A stretch of 64,000 bases of DNA, taken from Bemisia tabaci. Lineage: Eukaryota > Arthropoda > Insecta > Hemiptera > Aleyrodidae. Numbering within the stretch: position 1 is the stretch's first letter; each line of letters begins with the position of its first letter. The notes beneath the pieces are model-generated. The model had not been told where the DNA came from. It saw nothing but the letters and a program-made list of their open reading frames with translations, and ran no database searches. The stretch lies in the NCBI RefSeq assembly GCF_918797505.1, contig NC_092802.1, forward strand, positions 8,947,480 to 9,011,479. Reading direction: 5' to 3'. Position numbers and translations under genes: made by a program. Shown here one piece after another: positions 24,261-36,402 of the stretch.

Positions 24261-27200
24261 GATACTCGATTCTTTTTTGGAATGATTTGCAGACCAACAT
24301 CTAAAGCTCGCGTGAACCGGCCCCATCCAATCTGCGGGGCAGGTTTTGTTAGGAAGCCTCGCAATTTGACCCGGCTTCAGCATTTAAGTGTTAATAAAAA
24401 TATCATTAAAATGACTGCACCTTCCTCGCAAAAAGTCAGTATTCAACATTGGATCCAAAATAGGCCATTCAGTCTGTGAATTTCAATAAAATTTGGTTAT
24501 GCTATCTCACAAAGTTAGGCTTCAATTGTTCGGTCACGTCTGAAAATATTCTCATTTCCAACAAAATTATTGCTGAATGGATCTTCCTGCCGTATATACC
24601 TGATGCATTTAATTGATTTGTTCCTATCTCTTTTTTTACTTGCCTTACTGAACACCTTGTCCTTTGCTAGACTCAACACTCTTTTTCCCTCTCTCTCTCC
24701 TTCAAAATTTCACCTTGTACTAACTAGATTGCATGTTTCATTTTCCAATCGAGGAAGCTAAAAAGATCTTTCCAGCTGTCATGTTTCTTGGGTTCATCAT
24801 TTTCAGACTTTTAGTGTTTAAAAGCAGTATTTTAGGTGGCCAGATCTGCCTCAGAATCTCTAGAAATAACGGAGCTTGGATGCGTCTGGTAGCTGTGATT
24901 TGTTCTCTTTTTTTTCGTTTCACAAGTCCATCGGTTACTTTAACACGCTCAATTTTAAAAAATTTTTCTCTGGGGGTGCATCCCCCGGGAAATATCATAC
25001 GACACCCCCTTAACCGGCCAAGGGTCCACGCTCTTAGATGTGAGCCAGTCCGTCCATGCGAGGAACGTTTAATTTTACGAGGGAACTGGTGTCCGATAGA
25101 AATGAATAAGGTAATTTTTGGATCGAGTAATACAAAAGGATACAGGTTATTGCACGTCCAACGAATGTCTCTCACTTTTTCTAATAACAATTTTTCTCCA
25201 GTCAAATGACATAATGCGCTTGTAAAGCCCCATGTGGAACGCATCATTTTGTTTTTCGTCCGAAAGAACGGAAAAAATTATTTTATCTAGGTCCTTAATG
25301 GAGGACCTTCCACTAACTATATGTTTGCTGCTAGATCAGAGAATGGCCGTGTTTTTTGGCGCGTATACGTAGTATACCGCCTTTGCGATCGTTTCGAACC
25401 CTGCTCGATACAATAACCGAGTCCCTTAGTTCCTTACCGAAAAGTGACTACCGCGAACTTCTGAGATTTTCCAAAGCGTGTAAAAAGTTTATTTATCCAT
25501 CAATAATTATGATTTAAAGTTGTTTCTCATTCTGGGGGTCGCTAGTTTATGTGCAGTGAATACCAAGAGTCTACGTTACTTGGTTTTTTTAAAAAAAGCC
25601 TAAGAATGCGACGCGCTGATTTAAAATATGCATATATAAGCAGAATCAAGCGAATTGATTCGAGGATGGCTGAGCAGGTCGGCACTCTCGGAATGAGAAT
25701 CTAACTCCTCCGTTTTGTTCAAAACGTTGCTTTGACAGATCTGTAACCTCGGTTATACTTTTCAAAAGTTGGTACCCGTGCTCTGAAAAACCCAAATAAG
25801 CCAAGTTCGTGTAACTATGGTGTCATTGCCTCGACCGGGCTGTGCTGTGTTGCCAATTGTTGGAGGATAGGTTACTTGCCCGGTGGTGGCTACCGCCACT
25901 CATGATAGTGCAATCTGTGTAAGTGCAATCTGTGATGAGCCTCGAGACTCATTAGACCATTAGCTAAACGTGGCTCATACAGGAATCCACTTACCCCTCT
26001 CTTCCCCACGCTCCTGATCACTGCGTCGGCGTCTCGACGAACAATAGCTAATGACGGTCGCCAAGCGAGGCCGGGATCCTCAGCCCCTCGCCCAATTACT
26101 TACGCTTCATTAACCATTTCACCGTCACGCTAGGATTCGTCCAATTTTCAAAAAAAAATTGTTTCGCGAGTTTTTAGCAATTTTTTCCTTACTCTCCGTT
26201 AAAACACGAATTAAAAGAGGTCTCATTCATAAAAATCGGCCAAATAGAAGAGAAGTTACAGTATTCGAAATCCGAAGAAATCAACAAAACTTCTCCAAAC
26301 AAAAAATAAAATGAAGGGGGAAAAAAAGAAATGTATAAATTACAATTTAATATGATTGACCTCAGAATGTGACAAGCAATTCAATTATAAAAAGGAGAAA
26401 AAATTGAGTGAAATTACAAAAAATTAGCCTCTTGCAAGGGGCTTTCTTGTATGAGTTTTGACCTGAAGACAAGTAAATCCCGTTATATTATTAAAACGAA
26501 ATTGACTCCATAGTTTAATGCCTTAGTTTCTTGAATACGATTATTTTAAGCACTCGAAAATTTATACCAGCAATTTTACCCATGGGGTGATTTCCTGAGA
26601 GCTGATAATATCACGAATTTCTCATAGAGCCCTTCAAAAATGGCTTGCTTTTTGGGCAGCCGATTCGGCCATCAAACCGGGGTTTAAATGGAAGCTGATA
26701 ATAACACAAAGCTCTGAGAAAAATTTTGAGATGAGTATAGGAACGGTTTGTAAATTACGAGGAGAGGCGGGCATTCTGTTCAGCATATCGATACATAAGT
26801 ATTTTCACACGTAGAATTTAATTTTCACGTCAGGGAGTCGACATATTTTGATTTTTTTATTTTATACGGAAAATTTATGGTTTTTCGGGATTGAAATTAC
26901 TTACAATTGTTTCATGAAAAATGAATGCACCCAAAATGACTATAGCATTTTGACTTTCACATACGTGCACTCACTAAATTGATTGGTAAATTCAAAGAGT
27001 GGGTACATCGACCTGGTATATCAAGTTTCTGCGATTTTTTACGGCAAATCGGTAGATTTTCGGGATGTGGATTGCTTACTTTCAATTCATGAATGAATAA
27101 AGCATGGACATGGTTGAGCTTCTTTGCATGAAAAGACGTTTAAAATAACAAAATCAAGACATATTTAAGACAATTGCATTTATATCGAGTCAATTTCTTT

Positions 27201-28914
27201 TCAATAATATAACGGGATTTATAATACCGGTGATTTGGGTATTTTAGCCCCAAAATACCTTTAAATCGACTTTATCTTCTAGGAGTTCGACAGAATTTTT
27301 CCTTTCTTCGCTTAAATTTTTCCGTAGCACTTTTCTTCAAGAATCTGAAAAGATTTTGCTTGAGGCAGATCAAAAAACTTAAATTTGTTCGAATAGCTTT
27401 CTAGATTCACAATACACGGTCTCGTGAAGGTGCGTCGTTGACCTTGCAGTGTTGGATCGTGAATTCTCTTGTTGTGCTGCTTGCCTTTTTTGAAATCTCT
27501 GTAAATGAAAACTAAAGGGGTTGATATGTGCGAGTTAATGACGCGCCTTATCAACACATTGTGTTGGAGTTCACTGCTTGTTTTTTTATATATACTTCTG
27601 ACCAATATTTTGGAAATCCGAAGGTTTATACAAATGCGTATTTTTGGCATCTGAATAAGGGTTTTTTTTGTTGCAAACTCGATCTTTCGGAAAATTAGTG
27701 GGTTGTGGAAAATACAAAGGTCGATTCGGGGTCAGAAGCAAAAAATAAGATATAGTAGCTCAATTATAGCTATCTGAATAAAATGATTTTCTGTCCTTCC
27801 GGACTCAAAACAACGGATCAGTTTTATATAGGATTCGTGGGTGGATAATGCCATTTTGACCGGAAAACTCTCATCAGAAAAAGGGAGACATGTTTTTTGG
27901 ACATGCGGTATGCAATACATGTCTGGCTAGTGTCTATGTATCCTTGGCCCCTAAATTCAAGAATTACTTCGGTTTATCTCGATCATGCATCAATTTCCAG
28001 AAAATCAAATTTTCCTTGGAAAATTCATTTTTAAATAATCCCAATTTGCCTGGAAAATGGCAGAGACAGGGACAAACCGAGGTCATACTTGGACCCAGGG
28101 CTGAATATTACACGAGAATTCGCTAATGAAGCATTCATTTTTTTTTCGGTGTATACTTGTGTAATCTTTCATATTCAACAGCGGACCAGTTTTGCGTCAT
28201 TTTCAAACTTCCTGCGCGAAGAAGTATATCCTGAATTAAGAAGTCCTTTGGAACAAGGGTGTGTGCTCAAAAAGGTAGTTCCGCGGAAATCGCATTTGAA
28301 AGTTCAGAAGTGCATAGCGTTGGTACTAGCCAATATCTTCGCACGAAATTTAATTAGTTTGAAAGAACAAGTCTTTGAGAGTATACTTGCAAAAACGGAA
28401 CATTGTGACTACATTCCCCTATGATCCCTACAAGATAACGTGGATCGTTGTGTAAAAAGGGTGGGGGGGGGGGGGCACGACTTTTTAATACACTATGTAT
28501 ATTTCCTGAAACTAGGAAGAATCCAGTTTCAGAAAACGCGTTCTCCCGAAAAAGGGCGGATGCGCGCATACGCCTTTGTCCCAAAGAACTCCATGTAACC
28601 TGCCGGCACGGCGGTGTCTAGAAGAAAAAAATCAGTTGCACCTCATGAAATTTTAGCTCTATTTTCGAGTGACCGCGGTGTTGCGCTGTCTATTATGGGT
28701 TTGCACCTATAGATGCTTGTCTGAGGGATATTTTCTTGAAAAAGTAGCAGATTTGTCAATTGTTCATGTGCCTCCGTTTTCCTCGTTGGCATGAGATGAG
28801 ATAGGTCCAATCAGCACCCGATATCTCCGAAACGCGCCACGCCGCGCTGCGCCTCGTCGCACAGTTTACATTTGATTTGGAGCGGCCTATGCGTGAAACT
28901 AAATTCGGCGATAG

Positions 28915-31900
28915 TACGTAGCGCACATCCAAAGGACGTCCAGCGGACGTTCTCGAAAAAGAGAAAACTCGAAACAATTTAAACGTCCGGTAGACGTCCT
29001 CTGGATGTCCGCTAAATACCGAAATCGTATGAATGTCCGTGAGACGCCTATTGGATGTCTCTTACTCCTGCGATGTGCACCGCAGACATCCGACGGATAA
29101 ATTAGGCAGGGGCAGCAAATCCCGTAATCTCACACGCCCTCAACACGTACCGTGGATATCTCGATAGACCTAAGAATTGAGGAAATGTCCGTGGGACGTC
29201 CATTGGATGTCATCGATTTCTGCTGTAAGCAGCACACATCCGAAGGACGTCCAGCGGACGTTCTGGAAGAAATGAAAACTCGAAAAAATTTAAACGTCCT
29301 GTAGACGTCCTCCGGATGTCCGCAAAATACTGAATTATTATGAATGTCCGTGTTCCGTCAATTGGATGTCTCTTACTCCCGCTATGTGCAGAGCATATCC
29401 GATTGACATCCGACGGACACATCAAGAAGGGATCGCCACTCCCGTAATCCCACAAGCCCGCGAGACGGACCGTGGATATCTCGGTAGACCTAAGAATTGG
29501 GGAAATGTCCGTGGGACGTCTATTGGATGTTATCGATTTCTGCTGTATGCAGCGCACATCCGAAGGACGTCCAACGGACGTTCTCGAAGAAAAAACTAAA
29601 AAAAATTTAAACGTCCGGTAGACGTCCTCTGGATGTCCGCAAAATACCGACATCGTATGAATGTCCTTAAGACGTCTATCGGATGTCTCTTACTCCCGCG
29701 ATGTGCAGTGCACATCCCATGGACATCCGGCGGACACATTAGGCAGGGGTCGCATATCCCGTTATCTCACACGCCGTCAAGACGTACCGTGGATATCTCG
29801 GTAGACCTAGGAATCGGACCAATGTCCGTGGGACGTCCATTCGATGTCATCGATTTCCGCTGTATGCAGCGCACATCCAAAGGACGTACAGCGGGCGTTC
29901 TCGAAAAAACGAAGACTCCAAAAAATTTAAACGTCCGGTAGACGTCCTCTGGATGTCCACAAAATACTAGATTATTATGATTGTCCGTGGGACGTCAATT
30001 GAATGCCTTTCACTCCCGCGATGTGCAGCGCACATCCGACGGACACATTACAGAGGGGTCGCAAATTCCGTAATCCCACACGCCCGCGAGACGGACCGTG
30101 GATATCTCGATAGCCCGAAGAATCGGAGCAATGTCCTTGGGACGTCCATGGGATGTCTTCTATTCCTGATGTGTGTATCGCACGTCCAAAGGACGTTCAG
30201 CGGACGTTCTCGGAAGAACGAAGACTCCAAAAAATTTAAACGTCCCGTAGACGTCCTTCGGATATCCGCTAAATACCGAAATCGTATGAATGTCCGTAAG
30301 ACGTCTATCGGATGTCTCTTAATCCCGCGATGTGCAGCGCACATCCCATGGACATCCGGCGGAAACATTTGGCAGGGGTCGCAAATCCCGTAATCCCACA
30401 CGCCCGCGAGACGTACCGTGGATATCTGGATAGCCCGAAGAATCGGAGCAATGTCCTTGGGACGTCCATGGGATGTCTTCTATTCCTGGTGTGTGTATCG
30501 CACGTCCAAAGGACGTTCAGCGGACGTTCTCGGAAGAACGAAGACTCCAAAAAATTTAAACGTCCCGTAGACGTCCTTCGGATATCCGCTAAATACCGAA
30601 ATCGTATGAATGTCCGTAAGACGTCTATCGGATGTCTCTTAATCCCGCGATGTGCAGCGCACATCCCATGGACATCCGGCGGAAACATTTGGCAGGGGTC
30701 GCAAATCCCGTAATCCCACACGCCCGCGAGACGTACCGTGGATATCTCGGTAGACCTAGGAATTGGACCAATATCCGTGAGATGTCCATTCGATGTCATC
30801 GATTTCCGCTGTATGCAGCGCACATCCAAAGGACGTACAGCGGACGTTCTCGAAAAAACGAAGACTCCAAAAAATTTAAACGTCCGGTAGACGTCCTCTG
30901 GATGTCCGCAAAATACTAAATTATTACGATTGTCCTTGGGACGTCAAATGGATGTGATTTCACTCCCCCGATGTGCAGCGCACATCCGATGGACATTCGA
31001 CGGACTCATCACAGAGAGGCCGCAAATTCCGTAATCCCACACGCCCGCGAGACGGACCTTGGATATCTCGATAGTCCGAAGAGTCGGAGCAATGTCCTTG
31101 GGACGTCCATTGGATGTCTGCTATTTCTGCTGTGTGTATCGCACATCCAAAAGACGTACAGCGGACGGTCTCGAAACAACGAAGACTTCAAAAAATTTAA
31201 ACGTCCGGTAGACGTCCTTCGGATATCCGCTAAATACCGAAATCGTATGAATGTCCGTAAGACGTCCATCGGCTGTCTCTTTCTCCCGCGACATACAGCG
31301 CACATCCCATTGACATCCGGTGGACACATTAGGTAGGGGTCGCAAATCCCGTAATCTCACACGCCCTCAAGACATACCGTTGATATCTCGGCAGAACTAA
31401 TGATCGGTGACATGTCCGTCGGACGTCTTTTGGATGTCATCAATTTCTGCTGTATGCCGCACACATCCGAAGGACGTCCAGCGGACGTTCTTGAAGAAAT
31501 GAAAACCCCAAAAAATTTAAACTTCCGGTAGACGTCATCCGGATGTCCGCAAAATACTGAATTATTATGAATGTCCATGTTCCGTCAATTGGATGTCTCT
31601 TACTCTAGCTATGTGCAGCGCACATCCGATGGACATCCGGCGGACACATCAGGCAGGGGTCGCAAATGTCGTACTCTCACACGCCCTCAAGACGTACCGT
31701 GTATATCTGGGTAGACCGCGGAATCGGAGCAATGTCCTCTGGACGTCCATCGGATATCTTCGATGTCTGCTGCATGCAGCGCACGTCCGAAGGACGTCCA
31801 GCGGACGTTCCGGAAAAAATGAAAAACCAAAAATAGTTAATCGTCCGGTTTACGTCTTTTGGATATCGGCAAAATTCGGAAATATCACGAATGTTCTTGG

Positions 31901-31975
31901 GACGAATTTTTAATGTCTCCTCTTTCTGCGATATGTAGTGCACTTCCGAGGGATGTCTGAGGGACATTTCAGAAA
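28915..31975 (-). repeat. Satellite array, right part, about 9.5 units (reverse)
   Basis: The block TTTAAACGTCCGGTAGACGT recurs at about 28979, 29290, 29606, 29926, 30238, 30558, 30885, 31198, 31519 and 31838, a spacing of 311-327 bp. The two units covering about 30080-30720 are almost identical, pointing to a recent duplication of exactly one dimer. Other units differ more. The long periodic ORFs in this stretch are by-products of the repeat and have no domain. GACGTC palindromes are kept in most copies. Confidence 0.92.
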
Positions 31976-34080
31976 AACGTTTCGATTCTAAATGTCACTT
32001 TTACATCTCGATGATTAACATCTTGAAGTATGCTGTCGTCTCAGATTTAATGTCCAGGGGACGTTTTTTAGAATTTGTCGTTTGAATTATTCGCTCCCAT
32101 CTTATTTACGGGCTTTAGCGTCTCACACGTACGTGCGACCTGGAAGCTCAATCGGTAGAGCATCGGACTTCGGCGACGGAAACACGGGTTCAAGTCCACG
32201 CAGCGGCATCAGCGACAAATTCGTAAGTACTAAATTGAATTAATTCTCTCTAATGGTGTAATAAATAGAATGTGCATTGTAATTTCCATGTATAATTTGA
32301 ATTACGCGCTTCTCGTTCCAGTTGTTCGCTGAAACGGAACCAGAGCGCGGTGGTAGCGTCGTCGCTTTAGTAATTTTATACTCGGATAGAGGGCGTTGCT
32401 CTTAGATTTTTAAACGTAAATTCGACGTTCCGCGGCGATGTAATATGTCCTCTTATCGGGACTTTCCGGCAACGTCAACTGGTCGTACATGTTCTTCCTT
32501 TTCAAAATATGTATTTTTGATTGTCGATCGGAAATAATTAAGATGTAGCTTGTAACCCTACGAAAGGACGTTTTAAAGTTTCCGTCAGACGTTCAGCGGA
32601 AGTCGTGTTTTGAATCATCGAAGGGATTTTCAACAATGTTCAATAGAACGTCAGGAGGATGTTCGTCGGTGTCTCTCTCGCGATTTTTGATGGTAGTTGT
32701 GGTGACGTCTGTTACCCATTCCATTCGGACGTTCAAATGTTCCCGTTGTAATTTCCGGTGAACACCCCAAGGAAATAGTTTATTCCCTCAATTAACATGA
32801 CGTATGCTGGATCCTTTTTATATTGTTTAGGCTTCTGCTACCTCGCCGTTCGTGTAAGTGCTCTAAAGTACATTTTTTGGAGTTGGTTTTTGCAGCTCGA
32901 CTGAACATAATTACAATATCGATCGGACATTCAAATAAGACCCTCCAATAAGTAAATCCCTCCGGCTATATTGAATGGACGTTATGGAGAGATGTATATT
33001 TTGCCTTGTTTGGCAAGTTCTTACAAGGTCATTTGAGTACTATTTAGACGTTTGCAATCGCCTATCATTTAGTAATGCCTATCTATGTTTTCTAAAGATT
33101 GTTAAAAGGCGATAGAATCATGAGGCCCACAGACCGTTAAGAGGATGTTGGAATCAAACCCCCGTATGAGGATGGAAAATGGGTCATTATCAGTTCCCCC
33201 TCTACCACTTCCATTGGACGTTCTGCGAACACATTTGCTCATCTCATTCAACGACGACGCAGCAGATCAATTTAATATTATCTGGACGTTCGAAATTGTT
33301 CATTTATTTATTAAGTACATCGTACGTACTGCGGAGGCTGTTGTATGATGGCCGTTTGAAACTAATTCCAAAGTTTAGAATACGCCCGTTGGATTTATTC
33401 ATGATGCTAATACCGTCGCCTTTGCACCATAGTCCGCTGCCGTCTTTCGGATGACATCTTATCCGATTATAATGAAATCTTTGAAGAATTCCTCTGAACA
33501 TTCGGAGGAGTTAGAAGAAAGGCAATATTATTGACTTTCAGAAAATGTTTACGGGTCTTCTTTTGGCTATTCAATTTTCGTCCAATATAGTGAAAATGTA
33601 CCACATAATTTGAATATTTTTTGGAAGTCTGCAATCGCCCATTATTTAGTAATGCCTACTCATGTTTTCCGGAGATTGCGAATAGGCGAAAGAATCATGA
33701 GGTCCACAGACGGTCTGTACGACATTGAAATATGACGTTCTTATGAGCATGGAAAATGGATCATCATGGACTCCCTTCTACTACTTCTAATGGAGGTTGT
33801 GCGGACACGTTTTTTCCTCTCATTTTACCGACTACGCAACAGATCATTTCAATATTATTTGGACGTCTGAAATCGTCTTTTCATTTATTTAGGCGCCCGT
33901 ATGTACTTTGGAAATCGTCGCTGAGCATGGGTTTGATAATAATTATCAAGTAGAGAATACGTCCGTCGGACCTCTACGTTAAACACCTGTATTCTTCGCA
34001 TTATGGCCCTAGGATGTCCTTCGGATGTGTCTTTTGATTCTTTATCTTGGGAAACTGCATTTATCCAGCGGACGTCCAAT
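31976..34080. repeat. Decayed satellite-related region with a 580-bp direct repeat
   Basis: GGACGTT/GGACGTC motifs continue at irregular spacing (for example 32566, 32606, 33213, 33860, 34070). About 280 bp at 33050-33340 is repeated, diverged, at 33627-33905, including TTTAGTAATGCCTA, GAATCATGAGG and CAGATCA(A/T)TTTAATATTAT. No gene is seen. It looks like an old, eroded flank of the array. Confidence 0.6.
32140..32215 (+). pseudogene. tRNA-like sequence, likely pseudogene or SINE head
   Basis: An A-box-like AGCTCAATCGGTAGAGC and a B-box-like GGTTCAAGTCC lie 38 bp apart, so D-arm and T-loop elements are present. The anticodon stem does not pair properly, and the acceptor ends (GACCTGG and the bases after the T arm) do not match. 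It is therefore unlikely to be a functional tRNA gene. Confidence 0.5.
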
Positions 34081-34145
34081 TGAGGCCAAACGATTGCGAT
34101 GTTGACGACTACATTCGGCCTCTAGTTAGGCGTTGTTTTGGCGAT

Positions 34146-35228
34146 TCAATTCTTTGCCGGGATATTCCCACATTGGACTCGTTGAAAATACCAAAAAGGG
34201 GTGTGGTTCATCATCCAAATTGTAGGTGTAATGAAGACGTATACCGACCGAGGCAACCCTAGGTGCAGCACTCCCGCGCAAGCCGGATTACTCACACCCA
34301 GCGACAGGGCCGACGTACCGAGGAGGACCTCTATCGTTCCGGCAAGCCATTCTCTTAGACGCGTCTCTTTGTCCATGTCAGATGTTCCTGACTCTATCCA
34401 CGTGGACCTAATGTTGTTCGACTCGATAGCTTCAGCGAGCCTTTTAACACCATCCCGCGATTCGAAGAATACGAGGACGTGCTTTAAATCGTCGAAAAGT
34501 TCATTCAAAATATTCGATAGAAGTAACGGCTGCTTGAGTAGGGAATGAATTGTTTGAACCTCCGAAATGGATGTGATATCTACGTAAGAATACTCGATAT
34601 TTGGTCTAATATGTAGATCCGTAATAGTTCTATGAATATTAATGCGGAAAGCCTTTTCGATAAATCTGATATCCAATTCTGCGATGGTTGCAGAGAGCAA
34701 GACAACTTGACACGTCGGTAAGATTTCCGTCCAACTATGGGCCGCCACTAACGAAGGGCGGAACTCCACACCCCAAGTAGGGATGCAATGCGCTTCGTCG
34801 TATACTATGCATTTATCTTCAAACCTGCCTCCGATAAAATTTTTAAAATCATTTAGATTCTGAAGCCGCTCTGCGGTTACGAAAAAAAAAACGCTCCTGC
34901 CTCCATCTAAAATACGGGACACGCTTAACTGTTCGATTTCGCAAAAATCCGTTTCCCTCAAATCGATACATGCTACTACGTCTTTGAGTTTGTTAAACAT
35001 GTCTAACAAGAGGGCCACTAACGGAAGGACGACAATAACTAAGCACTGACGGACCATGAAAGGTGCCACAAAACATAACGTTTTACCGTAGCCTGTAGGA
35101 AAGCGTAAGCACACGTTTTCGTTATTAAAAACGGCTATTATTGCCGCTGTTTGTGTGTGTCGTAAAGAAACTATGGATGCATCGACACGTTGCGCTGCTG
35201 CCAAGAACCTGCAATTGGACACCTCCAA
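34146..35228 (-). pseudogene. RecQ-like helicase, C-terminally truncated
   Basis: The 360-codon frame contains superfamily 2 RecQ motifs in order: a Q-type RHTQ near residue 23, Walker A FPTGYGKT at 43-50, LPLVALL, DEAH at 144-147 (IVYDEAHCIPTWG), LSAT at 178-181, LVFFESRDGVKRLAE, and motif V GTSALSLGVSNP. After LHLGLPRS the sequence diverges and motif VI (Q-x2-GR-x-GR) and the zinc-binding region are missing. The frame then runs into unrelated sequence beside the satellite. It belongs to the same family as the complete helicase at 51681. A GT at the break (TCGGTATAC) could be a splice donor, but I see no downstream exon. It is probably a fragment of a mobile-element helicase rather than a host RecQ. 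Confidence 0.75.
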
Positions 35229-35401
35229 TTGTATGTGTTGTTACATTTGCTATATAAACGCCCTACACCGCACCGGGTGACACCGCAGTTTTTGTCCACA
35301 CATCGCCGCACAGAACTGTCCTTTCGATCACGGAATTCATAAAATGTAGCACCTTCATGCACAATCATAGGGTTACCCCTGTCACTTTCAATTTTAAACA
35401 T
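35171..35401 (-). pseudogene. FLYWCH-like zinc finger fragment
   Basis: The 76-codon frame starts MFKIESDRGNPMIVHEGATF, resembling the start of a FLYWCH finger (Gly-rich lead, Tyr/Phe, then RCVDKNCGVTRC). The usual Trp-Arg-Cys is changed to RRC, and the closing histidines are not visible. It overlaps the helicase frame by 58 bp in another phase on the same strand. It may be an upstream exon of the same mobile gene or an unrelated remnant. Confidence 0.4.
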
Positions 35402-35950
35402 ATCTAAACCACGTATTAAAACATTGACTAGAATTACTGACCCGACCGGTTGGATTAAAAACGCAACACACTAAAATCACACATTAAAAACCGTAAAATA
35501 CACACGGTATAACGACTGATTAAAAAATTGACTATGATAAAATATTCACTCGACCGCGGCTAAAGTGTCATCGACTGGGCAATGTTCACATTGCTGTTCG
35601 GTTGTATCATTCTTCATTTCTTCTTAACATAGAGGAGATTAGACGATCAGTTTTTATAGTGACACCGCAGTTTTTTTCCACACATTGTATATAATATCCG
35701 ATGACGTCGGATTGCTAGAGTGTCATCGACTGGGCAATGTTTACACTGCTCATGTATCATTTCTTGAAACATTGTGTAAAACAAACATTCATGTATTAAA
35801 ACATTGACTAGAATTATTGACCCGACCGGTTGGATTAAAAACGCAACACACTAAAATCACACATCAAAAACCGTAAAATACATACGGTAAAAACGACTAA
35901 CTAAAAAAAAATTGACCGTGATAAATTATTCACCCGACCGCGGCTACCGA
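35278..35950. repeat. Direct repeats of ~160 bp upstream of the helicase fragment
   Basis: GTATTAAAACATTGACTAGA through CCGACCGGTTGGATTAAAAA to CGACCGCGGCTA occurs at about 35412-35565 and again at about 35793-35947. GTGTCATCGACTGGGCAATG and GTGACACCGCAGTTTTT also occur twice. The repeats carry no gene. They could be terminal or subterminal sequence of the element that carried the helicase. Confidence 0.7.
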
Positions 35951-36402
35951 CGCACAGTGGATCGAGTCAATAAGAGAGGTCGGACACGAAATTTTAAACT
36001 AAAACTACAAATTTTTATGTTTATTTTTTCACATTTTACATTTCAAGGGGTGCGCTAAGAAGAAAACTTTACGAGGAAACCGATGGAACCACATTTAGAA
36101 CCTCAAAGGTTTGTATAAACGAAGTTATAAGCGTTTTAAGTTTCCAAATTCTGTCCGAGATTTCCTATTGACTCGATCCACTGTGCGACGCGGAAATGAT
36201 ATGCAGCCGGAGGAAGTCGAGCTTCATTGTGCGTATATCATTGAAAATTGCTATAAAACTCATCATGAATCCTTGAGGAGAGAACCTCCAAATCTCGTTC
36301 AGAACCCTAGGGTAGCAAGATTCGATGGTCGCAAGGTATTCCTCTTGTTCTTTTATTGCAACAATACTTATGTTTTGAAACATTATTGCTATTTCTTTAT
36401 TC

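Larger units (their letters stand above)
22390..28914. mobile_element. 6,525-bp TIR element inserted in the satellite, TA target duplication
   Basis: The ends are perfect 25-bp inverted repeats, starting CTATCGCCGAATTTAGTTTC at 22390 and ending with the complement at 28914. TA flanks both sides. Removing the insert plus one TA restores the satellite box CTGCTGTACG(T/C)AGCGCAC, which is seen uninterrupted in other units (for example inverted at 1030-1050). Both ends also carry similar GC-rich subterminal blocks (GGCGCGGCGCG on the left, CGCCACGCCGCGCTGCGCC on the right). Inside are large inverted and direct repeats but no recognisable transposase. The longest ORFs, at about 24733-25247, overlap on opposite strands and match nothing I know. 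It is probably non-autonomous. The TA duplication fits Tc1/mariner-like integration, but the terminus is not one I recognise. Confidence 0.88.

Noticed and set aside
24733..25247. Overlapping 158- and 169-codon ORFs in the 6.5-kb element
   Set aside because: Opposite strands over the same DNA and no recognisable motif; no way to prefer either.
25655..25740. Possible Ser/Leu-type tRNA (ATGGCTGAGCAGGTCGGC)
   Set aside because: A-box-like only; no convincing B box or acceptor pairing.
29210..31967. Long ORFs up to 174 codons in the reverse array
   Set aside because: Same reason: periodic, mirrored and changed by unit duplication; not genes.
1..31975. CRISPR array
   Set aside because: Units are ~320 bp and repeat throughout with no repeat/spacer alternation; the genome is eukaryotic.
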